64,000 bases of DNA from Sinomonas gamaensis (GTDB lineage Bacteria; Actinomycetota; Actinomycetes; Actinomycetales; Micrococcaceae): the NCBI RefSeq assembly GCF_005876955.1, contig NZ_SSCL01000008.1, positions 62,001-126,000 of the forward strand, given 5' to 3'. This document shows positions 28,405 through 37,337 of the stretch, in pieces. The notes under the pieces were generated by a model. The model saw only the letters and a list, made by a program, of their open reading frames with translations. It ran no database searches and was not told the DNA's origin. Each line of letters opens with the position of its first letter. The stretch's first letter is position 1. Made by a program: the position numbers and the translations under genes.

Positions 28405-28879
28405 TGTGCATGACGCTGCGGAGAAGTTCGACCACTCGGAACACGTGGCGGAGTCCGAGGTGCGTGTGGTGTCTCACCCGGCCGACCCGGGCGTGCTCCT
28501 CGGCGCCGCACCCGCGGCCTTGCGCGACGACTATGACGCCGTCGTCAGCCTCGGCCGCATGGGCACCGCCTGCCCATGTCCCCACCGGAAGACCACGCTC
28601 TCTTCTGGCTGATCGACTCCGCGCTGTCACAGGACAACGCGCACCTCGAGTTCGTCCTCCAGGACGGGGCCGACGCCGTCGCCGCCTTCCGCCGAAGGCA
28701 AGCGTGTGCTCCTGCACTGCGTGCGGATGGAAAGTCGGACCCCGACCGTCGCCGCTTTGTACGGGGCTAAGGTCCGCGCCGTCTCGGGAGTCGAGGCGCT
28801 CGACAAGGTGCGGGCCGTGCCACCTGTGGCACGGCCCAATCGGGCCTTCATGGACGTGCTGCGGGGAGTGACGGCATAA
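28405..28879 (+). pseudogene. Decayed copy of the DraG-fused phosphatase domain
   Basis: The sequence AEKFDHSE...SHPADPGVLLGAAPAALRDDYDAVVSL repeats the phosphatase half of the gene at 26.4-26.9 kb, then loses frame near 28575 (FWLIDSALSQDNAHLEFVLQD continues in another frame from 28576) and again near 28690 (the catalytic-loop region is in a third frame). The end matches the other copy (stop TAA 28877-28879). No glycohydrolase domain precedes it. It is therefore a non-functional partial duplicate. Confidence 0.75.
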
Positions 28880-28891
28880 GCCGCACGGCGA

Positions 28892-28917
28892 CCAGCGTCC
28901 GCGTTGGCGTGCGCTGG
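28892..28917 (+). terminator. Hairpin after the decayed phosphatase copy
   Basis: CCAGCG and CGCTGG form a 6-bp stem with a 14-nt loop at the position corresponding to the hairpin behind the intact copy. It is probably an old terminator carried along in the duplication. Confidence 0.35.
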
Positions 28918-28956
28918 CCGCTTGCCAGAAGAATGTCAGATCCACTTGTTAGTGCC

Positions 28957-29229
28957 ATGACGATCAGAACCGAGCTCACTGCTCAGGAGTGCAACGAGCA
29001 GATGATGGAACGATAGGCGTCCGGCGAGACGCTTGAAACAATTGGCTCAAGCTACGGCGTGACCAGGGAAGGGCGGCAGATTGTCGCAAAGCTTGGCGGG
29101 GCGATCTGCGGAAGAGTTTCCTGCGCCCGCGCATCGCCGCCCGTGAAAATGCCGCGGCCACTGCGAGTACATAGTTTCTCGCGGCACATGGTGGACGGCT
29201 CAGGCTCACCACAACTGTATTGTGCTTGA
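28957..29229 (+). pseudogene. Helix-turn-helix fragment interrupted by a stop codon
   Basis: Translation from ATG 28957 gives 19 residues, a TAG, then ASGETLETIGSSYGVTREGR QIVAKLGG in the same frame. This is the typical layout of a sigma-70 region-4-like or resolvase-type HTH (T-L-x-x-I-G-x-x-Y-G-V-T-R-x-x-x-x-Q-I). The remainder degenerates. It looks like a dead DNA-binding gene, perhaps left from a mobile element. Confidence 0.45.
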
Positions 29230-29331
29230 AGCACAAGCCGGACGAACTAGACCTTCGGTCTCATCGATCCGGAATGTCCTTTTGAACCTGGGGCGAGGCG
29301 CTGCGGGTGGGACTGGACGTTCATCGCCCGC

Positions 29332-30414
29332 CTAGTTCCCATTGAACTGCGCGACGAGCGTCACAAGGGATGCCACATCGTCAGGAGTCAGGTCATTGAG
29401 GAACAGGTTGGGTCGCCTATGCCCGATGCCCTTCTGCTGGATCTCCGCAATAGCTCCGGTGAAACTCGGTAAGAGACTGATCCGCTCCAAGAGGCCCGCG
29501 ACCCTCGTTGTGACTGAATCGTCACGGAACTTTGCAGACGGGATGAAGTTCAACTCGAGTTTCGTGGTCGCTGGCGGGTAAAAGATAACGGTAAGTTCGC
29601 CTACTTTCCCGACTTCCGGATCTTTGATAATCACACCCCCAGCAGGGTCGAGCGCCGACTTCCCCTCAAATTCCAACCCTGACTTCGCAATCGTTCGAAC
29701 AAAGGCGTCAAATACGGGGACCGATCCTGCATCTCTCGCCTCAAGATCAGACCTGATGACATCTGACGTCCACAGTTTCCGCTCGCGTCCGTCGACCGAC
29801 GCCCTGATGGATTCCTTCGCCGTGGCGAGTTCCTCACCGTACACCGTCGGGAGGAGCAACTCGACTGATCCGTGACGGAGCCGGGAATACTCCACGGCGA
29901 TCACCGACGCGTTCCCGCTGATGCTGTTCAAGTACTCCATCATCCGCTGGAGAGCTGGATTGATTGCGTCGACAGCGATTACGAGTCTAAAGGAACCAGC
30001 ATCAAGAGTTTGCTGGAGCGCTTGACGGTACCCTGGCGTCTGAGATTCAAAGTCGGCGATGGCCGATCGGCCCACGCGACGAGCCCAAAGTTCATCAAAC
30101 CTGCCAACCTGCATTCGCCACAATGCCGAGGCGTAATCAAAGAGTTGGCCTACGATCTCGCGCCGAACTTGAGGGTTTCTCGCCAGCTTGCACTCGACGA
30201 TCGCGATCGCGGCGTCGGAACCGAGGACCACGAGATCGGCTGGCCCCGGGTCAAGCTGAAGTTCGCGGCACGCCGCCGAACCGTCGCCGACGCCCGGCAC
30301 GAGCTGGGGGTGCTCGAGGAGCAGATCCTGAAGCTCCTGTTCGAGCAGATACGCCTCAGCCGACGGCTCTTGCCAGGAACCGTCGCTACTCCGAACGAGA
30401 ATCCTCTGCCCCAT
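29332..30414 (-). CDS. PD-(D/E)XK nuclease-like protein (DUF91-type core)
   Basis: The product has 360 residues. The N-terminal domain has the restriction fold: EAYLLEQELQDLLLEHP, then PADLVVLGSDAAIAIVECKL with D, E and K in D-x(n)-ExK order near residues 59-77, and VRREIVGQLFDYAS, closely resembling the solitary nuclease at 23867-24979 (DVVGQILDYAS). The C-terminal 200 residues are unassigned. It is a single gene with no coupled partner, flanked by decayed sequence. A nuclease role is inferred from the motif. Confidence 0.75.
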   Translation of the reverse strand: MGQRILVRSSDGSWQEPSAEAYLLEQELQDLLLEHPQLVPGVGDGSAACRELQLDPGPADLVVLGSDAAIAIVECKLARNPQVRREIVGQLFDYASALWRMQVGRFDELWARRVGRSAIADFESQTPGYRQALQQTLDAGSFRLVIAVDAINPALQRMMEYLNSISGNASVIAVEYSRLRHGSVELLLPTVYGEELATAKESIRASVDGRERKLWTSDVIRSDLEARDAGSVPVFDAFVRTIAKSGLEFEGKSALDPAGGVIIKDPEVGKVGELTVIFYPPATTKLELNFIPSAKFRDDSVTTRVAGLLERISLLPSFTGAIAEIQQKGIGHRRPNLFLNDLTPDDVASLVTLVAQFNGN

Positions 30415-30695
30415 CTGCCCTCCAAGACTGGTTTGTAGAGCTGAAAGCGAGAATATGCCCCACAGATACCGATGGAAAGAGGTGCGTCAGATGGTGACCA
30501 CTTGCGGAGAACGAGAAGCTCCGGTGGCAGAATTCGAGTACAGGCAAGTGTGGTTACAAGCATCCGCACTCTGCGATGCTGTCTGAACGGTCGGCATCCC
30601 CAGTGACCATTCTCGTCAGCTGTTCATTTGTCGATCTTTGTCCGCACGCCCATCAAGGGAGCGAAGGCATTTCCCTGACACTACAGGAGGTCAAC

Positions 30696-30951
30696 ATGGC
30701 CGACGGATACGAGGTCTTCGATACCGGCCACGACAAAATGGCAACCTATTCGGAGGCATCTCACTCCCCAAGGCTGCCAGCAAGTGCTCGACGCTCTGCA
30801 AGCTCTAAATCTGGCTGGCGAGGAAGAAAGGATGCTGGAGCTCAAACACGCCACAAAACGCAGAATCATCGCAATCCACGACCTCTACGACGTCGAATTG
30901 CACCCCGTCCTCGAGTACCTTCGAAACGCACGCCCCGAATCAGAGAATTGA
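30696..30951 (+). pseudogene. Small frameshifted gene of unknown function
   Basis: A very good start (CTACAGGAGG then ATG 30696) gives MADGYEVFDTGHDKMATYSEA. The coding signal then continues in another frame as TPQGCQQVLDALQALNLAGE, EEERMLELKHATKRR and a stop at 30951. Joined by one indel near 30760-30770, this would be a helical protein of about 85 residues. Whether the indel is real decay, a sequencing error or recoding is unclear. No family recognised. Confidence 0.45.
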
Positions 30952-31938
30952 GCGGCTCGGGCTTCCCGACTCTCAAATCCGGCTGACCGGCTATGCTCCC
31001 TATAGCATTTCGACGCACTCAATAAGGCACCGATGGAGCCAGCCGATTGCCCAACTGTCGAGGTCATTACGCGATCGGCCGGACCGGGGTGAGGTTATCG
31101 GCGGCATTTCGCGCCAAAGCCACAGTCGAGGAGACACCCATCCATCCTGCTCGGGCAGGCTCGATCCCCTTAAGATGGCCGATCAAGCGAAGGCCGCGGG
31201 CACGAGGTCGCTCATGTTCTACGACCACACGCTCGGCATCAGCGCGGGCACCGCCGCCCAGACGAAGAGTCGTCCGGGCCCCCGGGATCGAGATCTATGG
31301 CGGGATCATTCTGACAAGCGTCCTCGGTAGTGGGCCTTGAAGACCGCTCTGCACTACCCACCCGAGGCAAAGTTTGTGCACTTCGGCGCCCATTGCAGGC
31401 ATTACATGATGAGCCACGGAGACGCTTCGTGGATGGTTGCCCGTCCGCGTCGTCGACCAGTATCCAAAGTTCGCCCGACCGAGCCGCCTCGCGCCATTCA
31501 GGTTCCACTGAACGGACCGGTCCCTGAGAATCTCGGAGCAGATTCTCAAACTCATCGCCGACGTCCCGACGCCCACCTGAACATTGGCCACGTCCCAGTC
31601 GAGGGAGGCTAGCCGTCAAGTTGACCTGGCCATCCATTTTCGGAATCAAGAAGATCGTCGTTGCCCACGCGTTCCGGCCTGCTCAAGGAAGCGGCCGTCT
31701 CCGACCTGGACGTTCCATCCGTTTGAGCGAAGCAAATCGGGGAGATCGGCATCGAGCACTTCATGCCCGGCACTGACTGGGGATCCGGTCCGTCCTGGCC
31801 CACAGGCTCGAGGGCGTTGCGCACGCACATCAGCACCCTGCCCGACCTCGGGTTCGATCCGAGACTAGGAGCCGTCTATAGGCCGCTCGTCAACAAGGCG
31901 CTGAATCTGGCGTTCACAGACCAGCTCCTGCAGTACTG
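30952..31938. pseudogene. Degenerate region with gene fragments ahead of the acetyltransferase
   Basis: Coding-like pieces occur on the plus strand but none is complete: GTRSLMFYDHTLGISAGTAA near 31198-31260, LKTALHYPPEAKFVHFGAHC near 31337-31400, and MPGTDWGSGPSW through GFDPRLGAVYRPLVNKALNL, ending at TGA 31939. They lie in different frames with stops between. This looks like one or more destroyed genes. Its place before a hexapeptide acetyltransferase and a glycosyltransferase suggests a polysaccharide locus, but the families cannot be read. Confidence 0.4.
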
Positions 31939-32061
31939 ATGCGGCGCCACGAACAGCGGCTAAGTGGTGCGAACGAAGAGATAGCATCTGAAAGCGTTCG
32001 CCGGGGCGCACAACGGACGCCCGCGGCACGTTCATGGGTAACGAAATCACTTGGGGGCCTA

Positions 32062-32565
32062 ATGGGGCTAGGCGTTAAGACACGTCTGATCGAAATCGCC
32101 GAACATGCAGCGTTTTCTCCGCTGATAGCGATGACGATCCGCTGGCGATTACTCCGTGCTTTAGGTTGGAGCGAACTTGGGCACGCTCACATCAAGCCCG
32201 GATGCTTCATAAACGGGCACAAGCTGAAGACCGGGGAAGGCTGCTACTTCAATCGAGGCGTTTTTATCGATGCCAGCGCCCAAGTGACAATGGGTTCCCA
32301 TGTCCAGATCGGCCCGCCTGCAATGGTTCTTACCGCGACGCACCGGATTGGGACCGCGCAGGTTCGTGGCGGCGACCCGTGGAACAAGGCGGTCACGATC
32401 GGCGACGGCTGCTGGATCGGAGCTGGCGCCATCATCATGCCCGGCGTGGATGTGGCTTCCGGCTGCATCGTCGCGAGTGGAGCCGTTGTCACGAAAGACA
32501 CGGAGCCGAACGGCATATACGCTGGCGTTCCGGCGCAAAGAATACGAGAACTTGATGTTGCCTAG
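32062..32565 (+). CDS. Left-handed beta-helix (hexapeptide) acyltransferase
   Basis: The product has 167 residues from ATG 32062, preceded by TTGGGGGCC. Hexapeptide repeats are clear from about residue 60: AHIKPGCFINGHKLKTGEGC, VTIGDGCWIGAGAIIMPGVD, VASGCIVASGAVVTKD, IYAGVPAQRI, as in NodL/WcaF-type O-acetyltransferases. It would transfer an acetyl group from acetyl-CoA to a sugar hydroxyl of a surface polysaccharide. An upstream in-frame start at 31939 exists but overlaps the degenerate fragment. It lies 105 bp before a glycosyltransferase with the same orientation. Confidence 0.88.
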   Translation: MGLGVKTRLIEIAEHAAFSPLIAMTIRWRLLRALGWSELGHAHIKPGCFINGHKLKTGEGCYFNRGVFIDASAQVTMGSHVQIGPPAMVLTATHRIGTAQVRGGDPWNKAVTIGDGCWIGAGAIIMPGVDVASGCIVASGAVVTKDTEPNGIYAGVPAQRIRELDVA

Positions 32566-32670
32566 GGAGAATATCATTCATCTTATGCCGCTCAGCTCGA
32601 ATTAAACACAAGTACTCGAGATTCTCCAACGACGCGGAGCATCAGCGGTCTCCGGAAAGAAAGCGATGCA

Positions 32671-33681
32671 ATGAACAATGTCGACATCCTTTTCACGCAT
32701 CCGGGTGGCCGGGGTTGGGCGCCAGTAGCAAGGCTGGCCCGCTTAGCATCCCGGGTCTTGGAGGGGCGACTCCTTGAGTACAAGGACACTGGATATTCAG
32801 CGGCACTGGTAGGCCGCGGCCTGCTGCCTCGGCTTCGCGGGGGCGCCCGTCGCGCGGTCGTCATTGCGCCGTCTCCTGCACACCTCAACGTGATCCTCGA
32901 GGCCATGCCCCTCAGGTCACGCTACGAAGCTGTTTCTGCTTGGGTGATCGACTCATTTTGGTGGGAGCGCATTCCAAGAATCGCAAAGAAACGCGGCCGT
33001 TTCGACTACGTGTACGTAACCGACGATGGCGATCAAGGTCACTGGTCTGGGGTGGCAGGCGACATAGTCAAAGTGCTGCCTTGGGGAACGGACACTCTGT
33101 CTGTGAGGCCCCGGCCTAAGACCGTCGATCTACAGAGACTCGGACGCCAGCCCGAAGATTGGGAGGATGATCTTGCCACGAAGTCAGAAAGCCTCGTGCG
33201 CGGTCTTGTGTTCGAAGGTCGGCCACCATTTGAGGCCACGGATTTGGAATCGCAGATCCATGTTGATCTTGCTCTTGCCCGTGCGAAATTCGTCCTGGCC
33301 TTCAGCAATCGAGTACATGACACCGGGTACACGCATCCTGAGCGCGAGTACCTGACCGCACGATGGGTTGACAGTTTGGCTCATGGGGCGGTCGTCGCCG
33401 GGGTTGCTCCGCGAAGCGCCGCTGCCAAGAGCCTACTTTGGGATGCGGCAACGCTGGATCTGGGCGGGACAAACCGCACTGAAGGACTTGCCCGACTGGC
33501 AGAAGCTGTGGCCGTTTGGACGCCCTCAATCGCTGAGCGGAATCGGATCGAGGCCCAAAAGCGGCTGGATTGGCGGCATCGCCTCAAGGTGATTTCACAC
33601 GATCTCGGGCTTGAGGCTCCCACCCTCGAACGGGAGCTGGCTGAACTCGATGACGAGTCGGAGTCAGCCTCTCTGCAGTAA
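32671..33681 (+). CDS. Glycosyltransferase, copy 1
   Basis: The 336-residue protein has two Rossmann-like halves. The N-terminal half includes the GGRGWAPVARLARLAS loop and VIAPSPAHLN, and the C-terminal half has GLVFEGRPPFEATDLESQ, VLAFSNRVHDTGYTHPER and EYLTARWVDSLAHGAVVAG, typical of GT-B enzymes that resemble CgeB/family-1 glycosyltransferases. The gene at 51916-52926 encodes a protein of identical length with very similar sequence. It probably adds a sugar to a cell-surface glycan with the neighbouring acetyltransferase. Donor and acceptor cannot be inferred. Confidence 0.8.
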   Translation: MNNVDILFTHPGGRGWAPVARLARLASRVLEGRLLEYKDTGYSAALVGRGLLPRLRGGARRAVVIAPSPAHLNVILEAMPLRSRYEAVSAWVIDSFWWERIPRIAKKRGRFDYVYVTDDGDQGHWSGVAGDIVKVLPWGTDTLSVRPRPKTVDLQRLGRQPEDWEDDLATKSESLVRGLVFEGRPPFEATDLESQIHVDLALARAKFVLAFSNRVHDTGYTHPEREYLTARWVDSLAHGAVVAGVAPRSAAAKSLLWDAATLDLGGTNRTEGLARLAEAVAVWTPSIAERNRIEAQKRLDWRHRLKVISHDLGLEAPTLERELAELDDESESASLQ

Positions 33682-33728
33682 TAGTGAATGGCTCCTCACC
33701 CTTTGAATGAAAGGTCGGAAGCTGGAAG

Positions 33729-34949
33729 CTACGTCTGTGAAGTCCAAGGAGTTCCCTGCCAAGGCCGCAGCCAGAAGTCCGGGATCGGTCGGCCCCAGTC
33801 TACGGGTGCCCATTCAGTCAGGTGCCAGGGGAAATCATCGACTTCAATAGCTCGCGTGACGGGATGGCCGTACTGCTGGACGAGGATTCCATCCGACTTG
33901 CCCGTGCCGTCAGTCGCGTCGCGATACCAAGGATCCTTGCCGTAGAGCTGTTTCCAAGTCCGGCCGTTCTCGCCATTGAAGGCATGACACCAGAGATTCT
34001 TGTCCGAAGCGAATCCTCCGTACCGCTGGACCGCCTCGATGATCACCTGGGTAAGCGGGTTGTAGGGCTTCCCGGTTCTTGGGTTTTTCTTGATATCCAC
34101 GCTCGCTGGCAACCTGAACCACTGGCCTTCTAATGGGGCATTGGCATCCGTAGATAGGCCATCAGCAGCGCGGGCTGGCCACGACTGACCAATGCCCATG
34201 TTGGAGCATGTGAAGGCGACCGCATGGTTCACATGGCCGGCAATGAGTTCGGCGATCCCCAGGAACCCAAGGGCATTGTGCATGCCTACGGCGGCGTTGG
34301 TGCCTGTACGTAGCTGAACCCCGGGATTCGTCTCAGAAAGGTCCATGAGGCTTGGCTTCGCCACGGAGTAGCCGCCTGTCTTAGCCGTCCAGTGACCGGG
34401 ATTGCCCACCACGGGCTGAAACAAGAAATATTCTCGCATGATCCCGGTCCCGAGGTCATACAGCGCGAGCCCTTTGTCGCCTTGGGGCGGTGGCGTAACC
34501 CAAATCGGGAGGGGGATCGGACCTTTGCAGAAAAGGTCAATTTCTGCTTGGTTGTGGCCCGCGCCTGCTGCAACGGAATCAACATATTGCCAATCACAGG
34601 CTGGGGCGGTCGAATCCACCACATACACCGCAATGGGCTCTGTCCCAAATACCGATGTATTCAGGGAGGTCTTAGCACCCCACGCCCCGCCTGCAATATG
34701 CAGCGCGTTGGCGTCCATCCATCTCGCGCAATCGGCGCTGTTGGATGCCAGCGGCATCGCGGATCCACGTACATCGCGCGTCAGAACCGTTCCCTCCGCG
34801 ACATATTTCGGCCAGAAGAGAGAGCCGCGGAACGCACTCGCGGACGCGGGGAGCTGATTGCTTGCCCATCGGCCCCTGCTTTCGTGAAAGCTGTATGTCT
34901 CAGTCCAGCGCCATCTCTGGCTGCCGGAACCAGGAGCGAAAACGGGCAT
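33729..34949 (-). CDS. Unknown protein coupled to a phage-tail-like gene
   Basis: The product has 406 residues and no family that I recognise. No transmembrane segment or obvious signal peptide is present. Composition is rich in Trp, Gly, Asn and Pro (GHWTAKTGGYSVAKPSLM, YGKDPWYRD), as in extracellular or virion-surface proteins. Its ATG directly follows the TAG of the tail-like gene with no gap, so the two were translated together. It may be a tail-spike, lectin or hydrolase partner from a phage, now isolated from other phage genes. Confidence 0.7.
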   Translation of the reverse strand: MPVFAPGSGSQRWRWTETYSFHESRGRWASNQLPASASAFRGSLFWPKYVAEGTVLTRDVRGSAMPLASNSADCARWMDANALHIAGGAWGAKTSLNTSVFGTEPIAVYVVDSTAPACDWQYVDSVAAGAGHNQAEIDLFCKGPIPLPIWVTPPPQGDKGLALYDLGTGIMREYFLFQPVVGNPGHWTAKTGGYSVAKPSLMDLSETNPGVQLRTGTNAAVGMHNALGFLGIAELIAGHVNHAVAFTCSNMGIGQSWPARAADGLSTDANAPLEGQWFRLPASVDIKKNPRTGKPYNPLTQVIIEAVQRYGGFASDKNLWCHAFNGENGRTWKQLYGKDPWYRDATDGTGKSDGILVQQYGHPVTRAIEVDDFPWHLTEWAPVDWGRPIPDFWLRPWQGTPWTSQT

Positions 34950-36364
34950 CTAAACGCCTCCGATGCTGTAGATCTTGAAGTTGTCGATCGTCCAGGCCCT
35001 CGTGTCTGACGACATGGTGTTCCAGAGGTAGACCTGGCTTCCGCGCTTGCCCGGGGGAACCCCTGTGGACTTGTCCACGTAAGAAATGTCGAAGTAGCGC
35101 GTGCCCGGCTCGTCCGGAATCCCGAGCCCCACCTGGTTCTCGAAGATCTCAAGTCGATATGTTCCGAGAGGCGTCCTCTCCGGCCGAGGAACATGACAAG
35201 ACTCTGGGAGCCTCCACTTTCATTGCTGCAAATCAGGCGTAGCCGGTTCTGCCCGAGCAGTAGGCCTACGGAACTGCCTACCATGACGCTCAAGGGCGCG
35301 TCTTGGTCTGATCCTGACCACCCAAAGCCAACCATGTCGAATTCGATCCGGTGATTGCGCGCTCCCGTGTCGAGGTCGTAGCGAACGGGGCTGAGCGTAA
35401 GATTCTTGGCTTGATTACCTACGACATGGATAGCATCGCCACCGGTACCGTACCTGACCCATTTGAGTGGGCTGGTGCCTCCGAGCGCGTTGTCCACGTT
35501 TCGCCCGTTCAGACCAGAACCGTCAGGACCCGTAAACCCGTCGGATGCAATGAGCGTAGACAGCGCTGGGTTCGGGAACCAGTGCTTCCAGCTAAATGGC
35601 GCGGAGGCGGTGTAACCGGGTTGAGCGATGGCTACTACATCGACGGCGGCAGGAAGCGTCGTCGGAGCGGGGACGACAGTCCCTTGGGTGAGGACCTGGC
35701 CGGTAGCCGAATTCTTATAGACAACGCCAACAACTCCAGCCGGGATGGTGAACTCTCGCTTGGTGTTGTCCCAGAGGGGCTGGGGTGGGATCTGAGGAAT
35801 GTCGGTGAGCAAGCCGCTGGGCTTGAACCAGAGCACAGGCATCCCATACATCGTCGTGTTTGAGGGCGGCGTCTCTGAGTATATGGGCCAAAAACCCTGT
35901 CCCCGTGCCTGAAACTCTGAACTCCAAACTCCTGGTTCCCCCTTGTCACCCTTGGCACCTGCCTCCCCCTTAGGGATCATGAAGCTGAATTGCCCTGCTG
36001 AATCGATAGAGACTACAGCCTCGGAACCAGCAGGACCCGTCAGCGTTTCCTTGACGCCAATGCCCTCAACGAACTCCTTCGCGGCGCGCGCTTCGTCCAG
36101 AATCGCGTCATAAGAGGCCTGAACGACGGCGAGAGTTCCCGCCACTAACTTGACGTGTGACGAGGTGGTGCTGAAAGCCGGGATGATGGCTTCGTCGTTC
36201 GACGAGAGAGGGTTTGGCAGGGGATCTCCGTTGACGTCCTTGAGCCCGAGTGGACTCGCATTGGCGGTATCGGTGATGGCATAGACGGTGACCGTCGCAT
36301 TCGACGCACGTTGATGGGTTACCGGGTCAATGACGAGGATTGGGTCAAACTGATAGTCGGTCAT
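34950..36364 (-). pseudogene. Phage minor-tail/tail-fibre-like protein with collagen-like motif, frameshifted
   Basis: ATG 36364 has a CAGGAG site and begins MTDYQFDPILVIDPVTHQ, as in minor tail proteins of actinobacterial siphophages. A collagen-like GEAGAKGDKGEPG follows at about residue 140, then beta-rich domains. Near 35175-35195 the frame breaks: the original frame reads on into Arg/Ser-rich nonsense to 34781, while frame -1 gives ERTPLGTYRLEIFENQ, YFDISYVDKSTGV and a natural stop at 34950, immediately before the next gene. A 1-nt indel is the simplest explanation. No capsid, portal or terminase genes are nearby, so this is a phage remnant or an acquired tail module. Confidence 0.7.
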
Positions 36365-36813
36365 TTGGGGCTCCTGGATTTCAAGAATTTGATCTGGTGG
36401 AGTCCGAACCCTGCGACTCCTCATCCCAGTCAAGGAGACCCCCGAGCCGCCTCAGTGGTTTCGAGACGCGGAATGGGTGATCCGTGCGTGCTCGTTTGGA
36501 AATCTCCGTACCGGGTGCGGGCATCTCTCAGTGTTGGCGGGACCAGAACTCAGTGCCGGCTCTATCGCCAGCCATCAAGCCAGGACTGCACTCGCCCTCG
36601 CCACAGAGAATGAGATTCTCCGCCTCGAATTAAGGCGCCGATTTGCTCTCGGAGGGGCCAAGAATAGGCAGAGCACTGGCATCATTGCGGCCTGTTCAAA
36701 AGGCCGCGGCCGAACGCTCGGGCGATTGCCGCCGTCGTTCGCTTCGCAGAGTTCAACGTAGCCGAGACCTTCCCCTCAGAACCGCGGGACGGGCTCACTG
36801 TCGGTGCAGTTGC
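36365..36813. other. Intergenic stretch without a supported gene
   Basis: No frame here has a start with a ribosome-binding site or a recognisable motif. It separates the tail-like gene from the NERD pseudogene. No repeats or RNA gene seen. Confidence 0.5.
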
Positions 36814-37240
36814 TCAGGCGGGTTTGAACCGGGAGGCCGCCTTGGCTCGCACTTCGGCGACGTCGATTTCACCAACTGGCTCCTCAGCGAGCCGCTTAAC
36901 CTGCCGTCTTGGTGGGGGCACCTGAACCCCAAGCGTCGAGAAGAAGGCACCGATCAAGGGCGAATCCGCCTCTACGAAGCAGAGCGCCCCCCGTGACCGA
37001 CACATCCGGTACAAGGTTGCGGACGACCTCGACCAGCTTCAGCACGTCATCAACGGGCTTCGTGCAGCCTCGCCGACCGACGAGGAGCTTTTCTACGCTC
37101 GGCCGCGGGAGGCCTTCCTCGATCTTCAACTCGGGCCAGCCCTTGTACCGGTCTCCGCGGGGAACGTCATCCCGCATTCCCGGCACTTCCCGGCACTTCC
37201 AGGTGTGCCAAAGCTTCATCTTCCTCACGACTATAGGCAT
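36814..37240 (-). pseudogene. Internally deleted NERD-domain gene, paralogue of the gene at 43396-44214
   Basis: Pieces of the intact NERD protein occur in order on the minus strand: the N-terminal KMKL...KCRE start of the zinc ribbon, then directly RYKGWPELKIEEGLPRPSVE and KLLVGRRGCTKPVDDVLK, and in another frame ALCFVEADSPLIGAFFSTLG to the end. About 140 central residues are missing, and there is a further frame change near 37000. A 10-bp tandem duplication lies in the zinc-ribbon part. The copy is non-functional. Confidence 0.75.
37181..37200 (+). repeat. 10-bp tandem duplication inside the NERD pseudogene
   Basis: CGGCACTTCC occurs twice in tandem. On the minus strand it duplicates the codons around the first CREC cysteines and changes the reading frame. 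It is probably a replication-slippage scar and one of the inactivating mutations. Confidence 0.7.
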
Positions 37241-37337
37241 TCCTCCCACAACCCACCGCCTGCTCATTCCCCGCATACGGTACGAATTTGTTGGCCGATG
37301 GTTGCGTGGAGGGCCGCAGGCGGACAAGGATCCGGGC

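Noticed and set aside
31848-31866. CTCGG-GTTCGAT-CCGAG resembling a tRNA T-arm
   Set aside because: No acceptor, D or anticodon arm can be built around it, and it lies within a coding-like fragment (GFDPR).
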